A stretch of DNA of 64,000 bases, taken from Gemmataceae bacterium (GTDB lineage: Bacteria > Planctomycetota > Planctomycetia > Gemmatales > Gemmataceae). Below are positions 55,484 to 63,705 of this stretch, one piece after another (position 1 is the first letter of the stretch; each line of letters begins with the position of its first letter). The notes beneath the pieces were generated by a model, which saw only the letters and a list, made by a program, of their open reading frames with translations, did not search any database and was not told the DNA's origin. The translations under genes were made by a program, and so were the position numbers. The stretch is taken from the NCBI GenBank assembly GCA_009692005.1, contig SHZZ01000001.1, forward strand, positions 262,171 through 326,170, given 5' to 3'.

Positions 55484-56386
55484 TTGAAAATCGCGTTCCT
55501 GTTTCCTGGCCAGGGCGCCCAGTATGTGGGCATGGCGACGGGACTATGCAAGGATTTTACCCAGGCTAATGAATTGTTTTCCCTGGCGGGGAGAATCCTG
55601 GGATATGACCTGCTGGATCTTTGCGCCAAGGGGCCAGTGGAAAAACTTAATTCCACGCGGATCAGTCAGCCGGCCATCTATGTTTCCAGTTTGGCGGCGT
55701 TAGAAGCTTGGCGAATGCAGGACCCCGAAGGGGCGGATAATTGCGCCGCTGCCGCTGGCCTAAGCCTGGGTGAGTACACTGCCTTGACCTATGCCGGGGC
55801 CATCGATTTTGAATCCGGGTTGAAACTGGTTCAGGAACGGGGAGAAGCGATGCAGGTTGCCGCCGAGGCCATCCCGTCGGGAATGTTGAGCGTTTTCGGT
55901 GGGGAAAAAGCCGCCGTGGAGGAAATGTGCCAGGAAGCCTCGGCTGCTGGCCTGATTCAAATCGCCAACCTATTGTGTCCAGGGAATATTGCTGTTTCGG
56001 GGGACCTGGCCGGCTGCGAGGCGTTGGACAAACTGGCCACGGCGAAAGGGTATAAAACGGTGCGCCTGGCGGTGGCGGGTGCTTTTCACACCCCAATCAT
56101 GAACCCGGCGTTGAAGAGTTTAAAAATAAAATTGCAAGCGACAGAGATTCAGTCCCCCAGACTTCCTGTTTACTCTAATGTAGATAGTCAACCCCACGCA
56201 TCCCCCGAGTCTATTCGGGAAAAATTGGCAAATCAGGTGGTCAAACCGGTTTTGTGGGAAGATACTATTCGCCGTTTGCTTGATTTTGGCATAGAAAAGT
56301 TTCATGAGATTGGGCCCGGTCGTGTCCTGGCAGGTTTGGTGAAGAGGGTAAACCGGAAAATTGAGATAATCAATCATCCGGCGTAG
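55484..56386 (+). CDS. fabD: malonyl-CoA:ACP transacylase
   Basis: A 300-aa enzyme that loads malonate from CoA onto acyl carrier protein. The active-site serine lies in AAGLSLGEYTAL (GxSxG) and the histidine in VAGAFHTPIM; LFPGQGAQYVGMA opens the protein. It probably starts with TTG at 55484, since CGGAG is placed 7 nt upstream and the conserved start KIAFLFPGQ follows. It is in the same operon as plsX. Confidence 0.95.
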   Translation: MKIAFLFPGQGAQYVGMATGLCKDFTQANELFSLAGRILGYDLLDLCAKGPVEKLNSTRISQPAIYVSSLAALEAWRMQDPEGADNCAAAAGLSLGEYTALTYAGAIDFESGLKLVQERGEAMQVAAEAIPSGMLSVFGGEKAAVEEMCQEASAAGLIQIANLLCPGNIAVSGDLAGCEALDKLATAKGYKTVRLAVAGAFHTPIMNPALKSLKIKLQATEIQSPRLPVYSNVDSQPHASPESIREKLANQVVKPVLWEDTIRRLLDFGIEKFHEIGPGRVLAGLVKRVNRKIEIINHPA

Positions 56387-56474
56387 CCTGAAAAAATCGC
56401 AAGCCTTTACTGGGTTTTAATAGGGTGAGTTAGAGAGTTTGGCTTGCCCGGCCGTAAAGCCCTGTGGTAATTTT

Positions 56475-56501
56475 GGGACGAATTGTCCCGCTTGTTTTTT
56501 T
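56475..56501 (+). promoter_or_regulatory. short hairpin with T-run in the fabD-acpP gap (attenuator or weak terminator)
   Basis: GGGAC pairs with GTCCC around GAATT, followed by GCTTG and eight T residues, ending immediately before the acpP Shine-Dalgarno. It could limit read-through from the upstream genes or help set acpP expression. The stem is only 5 bp, so function is uncertain. Confidence 0.4.
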
Positions 56502-56515
56502 GGAGGTTCCCTATC

Positions 56516-56758
56516 GTGGCTTCTGTCGAAGAACGCGTGATCGACATTGTGTGTGAATCCCTTGCTGTGGATAAAAGTCAGGTGAAGCGGGAGACCGCTT
56601 TTGTTGAGGATATTGGGGCGGATTCCCTTGATGTGGTCGAGTTGGTGATGGAACTGGAAGAAGAATTTGATATTCAAATTCCGGATGAGCAAGCTCAGAA
56701 AATCCGAACAGTTGGTGAAGCCATCGACTTCATTGAAAAGGAAAAGAAAAAGGAATGA
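56516..56758 (+). CDS. acpP: acyl carrier protein
   Basis: An 80-aa acidic protein that carries the growing fatty acyl chain on a phosphopantetheine arm. The attachment serine is in [16 protein letters not shown] (about residue 37). GTG at 56516 is the start: TGGAGG lies about 9 nt upstream, and the conserved [11 protein letters not shown] begins there. The 11-codon ATG-initiated extension upstream is rejected. It overlaps fabF by ATGA. Confidence 0.96.
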   Translation: MASVEERVIDIVCESLAVDKSQVKRETAFVEDIGADSLDVVELVMELEEEFDIQIPDEQAQKIRTVGEAIDFIEKEKKKE

Positions 56759-57990
56759 CCCGGCGCGTTGTTCTTACCGGGCTGGGTTCCGTGAATTCGC
56801 TGGAGGTTGGGGTCAACCGCTTTTGGTCCGCTTTGTGCGAGGGTAAAAGCGGGGTTGGGCTCATCGAGCAATTCGATACTTCAGCTTTCAAAGTGCATTT
56901 TGGCGGCGAAGTCAAGAATTTCAATCCCGAAGCTATTATCGACCCAAAAATTTCCAGGCGGCTTGACCGTTTCTCCCAGTTTGCCTTGCTCGGCGCCATT
57001 GAAGCGGTTCAGGACAGTGGCCTGGATTTCTCCAAGGAAGACCCCTTTCGCTGTGGCGTTATTTGCGGGAGCGGCATCGGCGGCATAAACGAATTTGAAG
57101 AACAGCATATCCGCCAGTTGCAAAAAGGGGCTGATCGCATCAGCCCTTTTGTGATTCCAAAAATGATCGCCAACGCTGCCGCCGGAAACATCTCCATACA
57201 TTTTGGACTGATGGGCCCCAATACCGCAGTTTCCACTGCTTGCGCCTCGGCTGCTCACGCTTTGGCCGATGCACTCCGCACAATTCGCTCCGGGCAGGCG
57301 GATGTCATTGTCGGCGGCGGCGCCGAAGCTGCCATTTCCCCCATGGGCCTGGGCGGGTTTATTTCAGCCAAGGCTCTTTCTCACCGAAATAACGATCCCC
57401 AAGGCGCCAGTCGCCCTTTTGACAAAGACCGCGACGGTTTCGTCCTCAGCGAGGGTTCTGGCCTGGTTGTCCTGGAAGAGTATGAACATGCCCGCAAGCG
57501 GGGCGCCAGGATTTACGCTGAACTCCTGGGCAGTGGCAGCACCGCAGACGCCTACCACATCACCGCTCCTCACCCGGAGGGGATTGGCGCCGCCATGGCC
57601 ATGCGCCTGGCTTTGCAAGATGCAGGTATCAACACCGTCCAAGTTGATTATGTCAATGCTCATGGAACGAGTACGCTCTTGGGTGATGCTGCGGAGACCA
57701 GGGCTATCAAGTCGGTTTTTCAAGATCATTCCGCAAAATTGGCCATCAGTAGCACCAAAAGTATGCTGGGGCACACCCTGGGCGCCAGCGGAGGCATTGA
57801 ACTTATCGCCTGCGCGCTTTCCATCCACAAAGGCGTGGTTCATCCAACCATCAATTACCAAACGCCGGATCCAGAATGCGATCTGGATTATGTGCCCAAT
57901 TTCGCCAGGAATATGAAAGTGGGCCATGCCATTTCCAACAGCTTTGGTTTCGGCGGGCACAATTGCTGCCTGGTGGTAAAAGCTGTTTGA
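56755..57990 (+). CDS. fabF: beta-ketoacyl-ACP synthase II
   Basis: A 411-aa condensing enzyme that extends acyl-ACP by two carbons. The catalytic cysteine is in [12 protein letters not shown] and the two histidines are in [11 protein letters not shown] and [11 protein letters not shown]. The gene overlaps acpP by an ATGA junction, so translation is coupled. fabG and fabH are not seen in the window. Confidence 0.96.
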   Translation: MTRRVVLTGLGSVNSLEVGVNRFWSALCEGKSGVGLIEQFDTSAFKVHFGGEVKNFNPEAIIDPKISRRLDRFSQFALLGAIEAVQDSGLDFSKEDPFRCGVICGSGIGGINEFEEQHIRQLQKGADRISPFVIPKMIANAAAGNISIHFGLMGPNTAVSTACASAAHALADALRTIRSGQADVIVGGGAEAAISPMGLGGFISAKALSHRNNDPQGASRPFDKDRDGFVLSEGSGLVVLEEYEHARKRGARIYAELLGSGSTADAYHITAPHPEGIGAAMAMRLALQDAGINTVQVDYVNAHGTSTLLGDAAETRAIKSVFQDHSAKLAISSTKSMLGHTLGASGGIELIACALSIHKGVVHPTINYQTPDPECDLDYVPNFARNMKVGHAISNSFGFGGHNCCLVVKAV

Positions 57991-58016
57991 TCCGTTAACG
58001 GTTTTCGGGATTCAAC

Positions 58017-58814
58017 ATGGACCCCAAAGACCTGCAAACCCTGGTTCCTTCTGACCAGTTTCCTGAGGAAAACCGTCTGCAACGGGAAAGGGAATTCCAC
58101 AATCTTCAAGCCCAAGGTCGGCTTTGCACCCTGAAAAATCCGAGCGATTATTTGCAGGAAGATTCCCGTTTTTTCAACCATGCCCCGTGGATTCCCCTCG
58201 GCTTTCACTTGCTGGGAGACCTGGCCGGATTGAAAATCCTTGACCTTGGGTCGGGCAACGGCATGGCCTCGGTGGCCCTGGCCCGCAAGGGCGCCCAGGT
58301 CGTTTCCTTTGATATCTCAACCGGGTATTTAGAAGAAACGAGGACCCGATGCCTGGCCAATGGGGTCAAGGGAAATTGGGTTTCAGGTTGCGGTGAGAAA
58401 CTCCCCTTTGCCAGCGAAACTTTCGATCGCGTTTGGGGCAATGCCATCCTTCATCACCTGGAATTGAATCCGGCATTGAGTGAAATTAAGAGGGTTTTGA
58501 AAAAGGCTGGCAAGGCAGTGTTTTGTGAACCGGCTGCTTTATCAAAACCCATTTATCTGGTGAGGCGTTGCCTGGGTAAATCCGGAAAACACACCCCCGA
58601 TGAAGCCCCTTTGACTTGGGATGACCTGCGGAGAATCAAGCAGGCCTTTCCAATTTCCCAGTGGAGGGGAGTTCAAGTATTGGGAGCGCTACCCGGCGTA
58701 TCTCGCTGGGGATGGAGTAAAAAGGTTGCGGATTGGCTAGACCGTCAAGGAGTTCGTTGGCTGCCCTTTTACCAATACCTTTGTCGTTATGTTATAGTGT
58801 CGTTGGAAAATTAA
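58017..58814 (+). CDS. class I SAM-dependent methyltransferase
   Basis: A 265-aa methyltransferase of the UbiE-like fold. SAM-binding motifs are visible: ILDLGSGNGMASVALAR near residue 75, and LPFASETFDRVWGNAILHHL with the post-II loop. The substrate is unknown; a lipid or quinone is possible from its position behind the fatty-acid genes. It starts 26 bp after fabF on the same strand. Confidence 0.85.
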   Translation: MDPKDLQTLVPSDQFPEENRLQREREFHNLQAQGRLCTLKNPSDYLQEDSRFFNHAPWIPLGFHLLGDLAGLKILDLGSGNGMASVALARKGAQVVSFDISTGYLEETRTRCLANGVKGNWVSGCGEKLPFASETFDRVWGNAILHHLELNPALSEIKRVLKKAGKAVFCEPAALSKPIYLVRRCLGKSGKHTPDEAPLTWDDLRRIKQAFPISQWRGVQVLGALPGVSRWGWSKKVADWLDRQGVRWLPFYQYLCRYVIVSLEN

Positions 58815-58833
58815 TGGCGTACATCGGGCAAGC

Positions 58834-59502
58834 ATGATTGAACCCAAGGTGAATGTGGCAGGTTTCATGGGTGAAAAGGCCTCACCGGCTGTTTCACCAA
58901 TTGAGGCCTATTATCCCGCTGCTGTCCAAGGGGCGGTGGTGGCTGTTTTTCTGCCCGCAATATTGGGTTTTTCTTTATGGCCCCTGGTTCGCGAACCCCG
59001 CATCGGCCAGGGAGAATATGCCTCGAAGCAAGTGTCAGCGCCGTTGCGCTTGGACTTAAATCGGGCCACGCGAGTTGAACTGGCTCAGGTGCCGGGAATT
59101 GGACCTATTACAGCTGGAAAAATTGTTGAATTCCGCGATCAGGTTGGGCCTTTTTCTTCGCTGAACGATCTCGATCAAGTCAAAGGGATTGGCAAAGCCC
59201 TGGTCAACCGTGTCCAAAGGTCTCTTTATGTGAACTCAGAGAATATTCCTACTCGCACCCTTTTCAAGGAAAAGCTGGGCGGCTCCCTGGTAGTGAAAAA
59301 AATCGATCCCAATCTTGCCACCCAGGAGCAGTTGATGGAATTGCCAGGAATTGGCCGGGTGTTGGCTGCACGAATTGTGCAATCCCGGGGGCAGGTTCAG
59401 TTTGAAAAAGCTGAGGACATGAAAAAAGTCCTGGGGATAGGAAACAAAACTCTGGAAAAACTTCAGCCCTTCCTGGAATTTCCTTCGAACCAAGTCAAGT
59501 AA
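58834..59502 (+). CDS. ComEA-like protein with two helix-hairpin-helix regions
   Basis: A 222-aa protein with one membrane helix near residues 25-50 (VQGAVVAVFLPAILGFSLW). A helix-hairpin-helix region follows at about 70-130 (LDLNRATRVELAQVPGIGP), and a second one at about 148-220 (DPNLATQEQLMELPGIGR). Such proteins bind double-stranded DNA outside the membrane, as ComEA does in DNA uptake. The family form with two HhH parts is less common than the single one. No other competence gene is in the window apart from the distant secretin. Confidence 0.85.
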   Translation: MIEPKVNVAGFMGEKASPAVSPIEAYYPAAVQGAVVAVFLPAILGFSLWPLVREPRIGQGEYASKQVSAPLRLDLNRATRVELAQVPGIGPITAGKIVEFRDQVGPFSSLNDLDQVKGIGKALVNRVQRSLYVNSENIPTRTLFKEKLGGSLVVKKIDPNLATQEQLMELPGIGRVLAARIVQSRGQVQFEKAEDMKKVLGIGNKTLEKLQPFLEFPSNQVK

Positions 59503-59526
59503 TGCAGGGGTTGTTTTTCATTTCCC

Positions 59527-61536
59527 ATGTCCGCTGAATTCCAACTCGTAAGTGAATTTCAACCCGCGGGAGATCAACCCAAGGCTATTGAAGCAATTTG
59601 CAAAGGTTTTGCCTCGGGGAAAGCCACGCAAACGCTCATGGGCGCCACCGGCACCGGGAAAACCTTTACTGCCAGTAATGTGATTGCCCGTTTGAAAAAA
59701 CCTACTTTGGTTCTGGCGCATAACAAGACTTTGGCGGCCCAGCTTTACAAAGAATTCCTCTCCTTTTTCCCTCACAATGCCGTCCATTACTTTGTCAGCT
59801 ATTACGACTACTATCAGCCCGAGGCCTACATCCCTCAGCGCGATATTTACATCGAGAAAGACGCCCAGATCAATGAAAACATCGACCGGCTGCGCCTGGC
59901 GGCCACCAGCGCCTTGGTCAGCAGGGAAGATGTCATCATCGTAGCCAGCGTTTCCTGCATTTACGGACTGGGTTCCCCCTCGGATTACAAACGCATGGTT
60001 ATTGCCTTGCGAAAGGGATTAACTCTGAAAAGGGACGAGTTCCTTTACCGCTTGGTGGACATTCAATATCACCGCAATGACATCGAGTTTTCACGAGGGT
60101 CATTCCGGGTGCGCGGCGATGTAATTGATATTTGGCCGGCTTCCGAGGAGTTTTCCATCAAGGTGGAAATGTTTGGCGAGGAAATCGATTGCCTGTCCAT
60201 TACCCACCCCATTACCGGGGAAAAAATCCACGATTGCCAGGATTTGTTTATCTACCCCGCCAAGCATTTCGTCACACCCGAGGAGCGCATCAAGGCTGCG
60301 GTTGAAGGCATTCAAAAGGAACTTGAGGATAGACTCGAGGTTTTTAAAAAGCAGGGAAAACTCCTCGAAGCCCAGCGCCTGGCGGCCAGAACGCGCTTTG
60401 ACCTCGATATGCTTTTGGAAACTGGCCATTGCCCAGGCATTGAGAATTATTCCCGCTGGTTCAGCGGCAGAAAAACTGGCGAACCTCCCTATACCTTGAT
60501 GGATTTTTTCCCGGAGGATTTCCTCCTCATTGTGGATGAATCGCATGCCACTATTCCCCAGGTGCGAGGCATGCACGCCGGCGATTTCAGCAGGAAAACC
60601 ACCCTGGTGGAACATGGCTTCCGCTTGCCCAGCGCCCTCGACAACCGTCCCTTTCGCTTTGAGGAATGGGAACAAAAAGCCAAACAAGTGCTTTTCATGT
60701 CGGCCACCCCGGCCGATTATGAATTGAATCGCGGGGGGGGAGAAATTGTCGAGCAGGTCATCCGGCCAACGGGCCTTGTGGATCCGGTGATCCATGTGCG
60801 GCCGGCTCGCGGCCAGGTGACCGATCTGGTCGCCGAAATCAAATTGCGCGCCTTCCGAAAAGAAAGAACCCTGGTCACTACCTTGACCAAGCGGATGGCA
60901 GAGGACCTAACCGGGTTTTTCAAGGAAGAGGGACTTCGATGCAAATGGCTGCATTCGGAACTGAATGCCATTGAGCGCATGCAAGTTTTAAGGGAACTCA
61001 GGGAGGGGGCGTTTGATGCCTTGGTGGGGGTGAACCTCTTGCGGGAAGGCCTGGACCTGCCTGAAGTTTCCCTGGTGGCCATAATGGATGCGGACAAGGA
61101 AGGATTTTTACGCAGCACTACCTCGCTGATTCAGACCATCGGCAGGGCGGCCCGCAATATCAATTCCGAGGTGATTCTCTATGCCGACCGAGTCACAAAA
61201 TCTATGGAACAGGCAATCCAGGAGACCGACCGGCGGCGGGAAACCCAGTTGAAGTACAACCAAGAGCATGGCATTACGCCCGAGACCGTGCGGGCCTCGA
61301 TCAAGACTGGGATCGAGGAGGCCATTGCCGCGCGGCAATATTCCCGGGAAGTTGCAGGCGCCAAGAAGGATGAAGTGGATGTCATGGAAACCGTCGAGGA
61401 GTTGCAAAAGGAGATGCTCCTGGCGGCGCGGGATTTGGAATTTGAGAAGGCGGCGCTTTTGCGGGATGAAATCGCCCGGTTGCGCGGGGAGAAAGTCGCC
61501 ACGCCCCAACGGAAGAAAAGCCGCCGACCCAATTAA
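59527..61536 (+). CDS. uvrB: excinuclease ABC subunit B
   Basis: A 669-aa DNA repair helicase that verifies damage after UvrA and recruits UvrC. Motifs appear in order: GATGTGKTFTAS (Walker A, ~residue 38), the YYDYYQPEAYIP beta-hairpin region, LLIVDESHATIPQ (Walker B), EGLDLPEVSLVA and QTIGRAARN (helicase motifs V and VI). A C-terminal UVR domain reads DLEFEKAALLRDEIARLR. Length is normal for the family. Confidence 0.97.
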   Translation: MSAEFQLVSEFQPAGDQPKAIEAICKGFASGKATQTLMGATGTGKTFTASNVIARLKKPTLVLAHNKTLAAQLYKEFLSFFPHNAVHYFVSYYDYYQPEAYIPQRDIYIEKDAQINENIDRLRLAATSALVSREDVIIVASVSCIYGLGSPSDYKRMVIALRKGLTLKRDEFLYRLVDIQYHRNDIEFSRGSFRVRGDVIDIWPASEEFSIKVEMFGEEIDCLSITHPITGEKIHDCQDLFIYPAKHFVTPEERIKAAVEGIQKELEDRLEVFKKQGKLLEAQRLAARTRFDLDMLLETGHCPGIENYSRWFSGRKTGEPPYTLMDFFPEDFLLIVDESHATIPQVRGMHAGDFSRKTTLVEHGFRLPSALDNRPFRFEEWEQKAKQVLFMSATPADYELNRGGGEIVEQVIRPTGLVDPVIHVRPARGQVTDLVAEIKLRAFRKERTLVTTLTKRMAEDLTGFFKEEGLRCKWLHSELNAIERMQVLRELREGAFDALVGVNLLREGLDLPEVSLVAIMDADKEGFLRSTTSLIQTIGRAARNINSEVILYADRVTKSMEQAIQETDRRRETQLKYNQEHGITPETVRASIKTGIEEAIAARQYSREVAGAKKDEVDVMETVEELQKEMLLAARDLEFEKAALLRDEIARLRGEKVATPQRKKSRRPN

Positions 61537-61546
61537 TTTTTACTAA

Positions 61547-62284
61547 TCAAAATATTGCGGCATGCTGAACCCAACGGACTTGGATTTCGCCAAACCCAGA
61601 CCTCTGGTCGGCAAGAATAGATTGTTTCTTGATCAGTTCCAGCAAGGCGAGAAACAACCCGATCAAACGCATTTTTTGATACGGCGGCTGGAATAAATCG
61701 CGGAATGGCAGAACCTTGTGCAAACGCAAGCGCGAGGATATTTCTTCCACATAAACTTCCATGGGCGTGACATCCATCACAATATCTTGCGGTTGCGTGG
61801 CCAGGGTTTCCCGCATCAGCCGTCCGAAGGCGCTTACCAAGTCCCAGAGCTCAACTTGTTGAATCGGTTTTTCCAACCGAGAGGCGGAAAACCCGTCGGT
61901 TCCTCCTGGCAATCGAGGCAACTTTTGATTGGCTTCTTCGGCTTTTTCCTCCAGCAGGGCCGCCGCCTCCTTGTATTTCTTGTATTCCACCAGTTGTTTG
62001 ATTAATTCGTTTCTGGGGTCGGCTTTTTCCTCCTCCACTTCCACCGGACGAGGAAGTAGCATGGCGCTTTTGATCTCCATCAACCGCGTGGCCAGCACCA
62101 GAAAGTCCCCTGCCCCGTTCATATCCAGAACCGCAAGCACTTCCAGATGGACTTTAAATTGTTCAGCGATTTGTGCGATGGGTATGTCGAGGATATCGAC
62201 CTCGTTTTTTTTCACGAGGTGCAGCAGCAAGTCCATGGGGCCATGAAAGGAATCGATGTCGACACGGTACGCAGAGGTTTCCAT
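61547..62284 (-). CDS. scpA: segregation and condensation protein A
   Basis: A 245-aa kleisin that joins the two SMC heads in the chromosome condensation complex. The start GPMDLLLHLVKKNEVDILDIPIAQI and the ATRLMEIKSAMLLPRP helix match ScpA. The C-terminal half ends in a helix with the usual LFLALLELIKK pattern. ScpB is not visible here. It converges with uvrB (10 bp apart). Confidence 0.94.
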   Translation of the reverse strand: METSAYRVDIDSFHGPMDLLLHLVKKNEVDILDIPIAQIAEQFKVHLEVLAVLDMNGAGDFLVLATRLMEIKSAMLLPRPVEVEEEKADPRNELIKQLVEYKKYKEAAALLEEKAEEANQKLPRLPGGTDGFSASRLEKPIQQVELWDLVSAFGRLMRETLATQPQDIVMDVTPMEVYVEEISSRLRLHKVLPFRDLFQPPYQKMRLIGLFLALLELIKKQSILADQRSGFGEIQVRWVQHAAIF

Positions 62285-62447
62285 GAGTGCTTGGCCGTTC
62301 TGAAGAAGGCTATTCGCTTGAAAACCTTATTGGCTGAATCAAGAAAAAATTCAATGGCGGTTGCGCCCATTTCCGCTCACAGGCCTGGGGCTAGGATATT
62401 CTAGCGGGAAGACCTGAATATTGATCAACCCTTCACGAGGGAGTTTC

Positions 62448-63161
62448 ATGCCGGAGTTGCTTGTCAGCGTACGAAATGTCGGCGAGGCCAGGATCGCCAA
62501 GGAAGCTGGCGCCGATTGGATTGATGTCAAGGAACCTCTGCGCGGCCCCATGGGCCGCCCGGACAAGGATGTTGCCCGGCGCATTCTAGCTGCCTGCGAA
62601 AGCCGTTTCACTTCCTGCGCCATGGGAGAATTGTTGACGCTGGGCGCCGAAATCCTCGAGTCCTGGCCTTCCTTCCATTTCAAAAAATTCGGCCTTTCGG
62701 GATGGGGTCAAAACGAAAGTGTCACAATGCAAAAACTGCAATATGTCAGAGAAAAGGAAAAAGCGCGGGGAGTTCCGGTACTCTACGCCGATCACGAGCA
62801 ATGCCAGGCCCTTCCAGTTTTGCTGGGGATAAAAAAAGTAGTGGAAACAGGTTTCACCGCCTTGGTGGTGGACACTTGGGGAAAGAAATCCGGCTGGCTG
62901 GGGCAATTCCTGGATTTCAGAGTTATGCGGAAAATTCAGGATTATTGCCAGAAGCATGGATTGCGCTGGGGCCTGGCGGGGTCGTTGAATGAGTCACGGA
63001 TACATATTTTGCTCGGCCAAGGAATTCAGCCTGACTGGTTTGGCTTGCGCGGCGGGGTGTGCTTCAAAAGTTCCCGCCTGGGAAGAATCTCGGAGCGAAA
63101 GATCCGAGCCATCAAAGAGGTATTGGTATCAGGTTCCCCAGTGGCAGCGATCGAAAATTAA
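62448..63161 (+). CDS. mfnB: (5-formylfuran-3-yl)methyl phosphate synthase (MfnB)
   Basis: A 237-aa TIM-barrel enzyme of the DUF556 family that builds the furan ring of methanofuran from two glyceraldehyde-3-phosphate molecules. The Schiff-base lysine is in DVKEPLRGPMG (about residue 28), and the second catalytic lysine is probably in FHFKKFGLSG (79/80). RGGVCFKSSR near the C-terminus also fits the family. GAGGGAG precedes the ATG at 62448. It is in tail-to-tail overlap (50 bp) with the mfnE-like kinase. It supports methanofuran/H4MPT-linked one-carbon metabolism, known in planctomycetes. Confidence 0.93.
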   Translation: MPELLVSVRNVGEARIAKEAGADWIDVKEPLRGPMGRPDKDVARRILAACESRFTSCAMGELLTLGAEILESWPSFHFKKFGLSGWGQNESVTMQKLQYVREKEKARGVPVLYADHEQCQALPVLLGIKKVVETGFTALVVDTWGKKSGWLGQFLDFRVMRKIQDYCQKHGLRWGLAGSLNESRIHILLGQGIQPDWFGLRGGVCFKSSRLGRISERKIRAIKEVLVSGSPVAAIEN

Positions 63162-63705
63162 TTGCCAAAATCTCCAGGGATGGGGGTCTGGCCTTCAACA
63201 ATTGGAAAAAAAAGGGATCGAAATAACCCTTAAGCCCCGGGAGCGGATTTTCCCCGGGAGCCGCGAAGTTTTTCGACTTGACCAACACCAGGCGGCTTGC
63301 TCCCTGAAGTATGGCCAAGCGCAAAGCGATGGAATCGCTCCGCGTTCCCCGGTTTTCAGGCAAATAATAATCTCCGTCCCGGTTGTGGTCCGCCAGACAA
63401 AACGCCAAGGGGTCGAGAACCTGAAGGCCCTTTCCCAACTGGCAATGCCCGCTGGTTAGCCGACTGCCGGGCAACGCTTTGACCAATTCCTCCGCGTTGT
63501 TTCGCATGATCTCAATGGCGGCCCAGTGTTCCTTCAGGCCATTGGGGTTGGGGTTTGCATTCTCCAACTCGCGAATCTTTTCTCCCCCGCCCATCACCAA
63601 GACCACGGCTTTGGGTGTTTCTCTTTCAAAAAGGGAGACTATCCGTTCAGGCAAGTCTGCAAGAGGCAGAAGGCTGCCGCCAATTTTCCAAACCTGTAAT
63701 CCCAT
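63112..63705 (-). CDS. MfnE-like amino-acid-kinase family protein
   Basis: A 197-aa protein of the amino acid kinase superfamily, in the branch linked to methanofuran synthesis (archaeal MfnE phosphorylates an aminomethylfuran phosphate). The start VWKIGGSLL holds the nucleotide-binding lysine and glycines, VLVMGGGEKI is the second glycine motif, and TRSDSIALRLAILQGA matches the C-terminal kinase motif. The ATG at 63705 shares one base with the stop of the upstream gene (TGATG). Its frame stays open to the window edge upstream, but that part overlaps the next gene and is rejected. The link to methanofuran rests on neighbours. Confidence 0.82.
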   Translation of the reverse strand: MGLQVWKIGGSLLPLADLPERIVSLFERETPKAVVLVMGGGEKIRELENANPNPNGLKEHWAAIEIMRNNAEELVKALPGSRLTSGHCQLGKGLQVLDPLAFCLADHNRDGDYYLPENRGTRSDSIALRLAILQGASRLVLVKSKNFAAPGENPLPGLKGYFDPFFFQLLKARPPSLEILAINFRSLPLGNLIPIPL

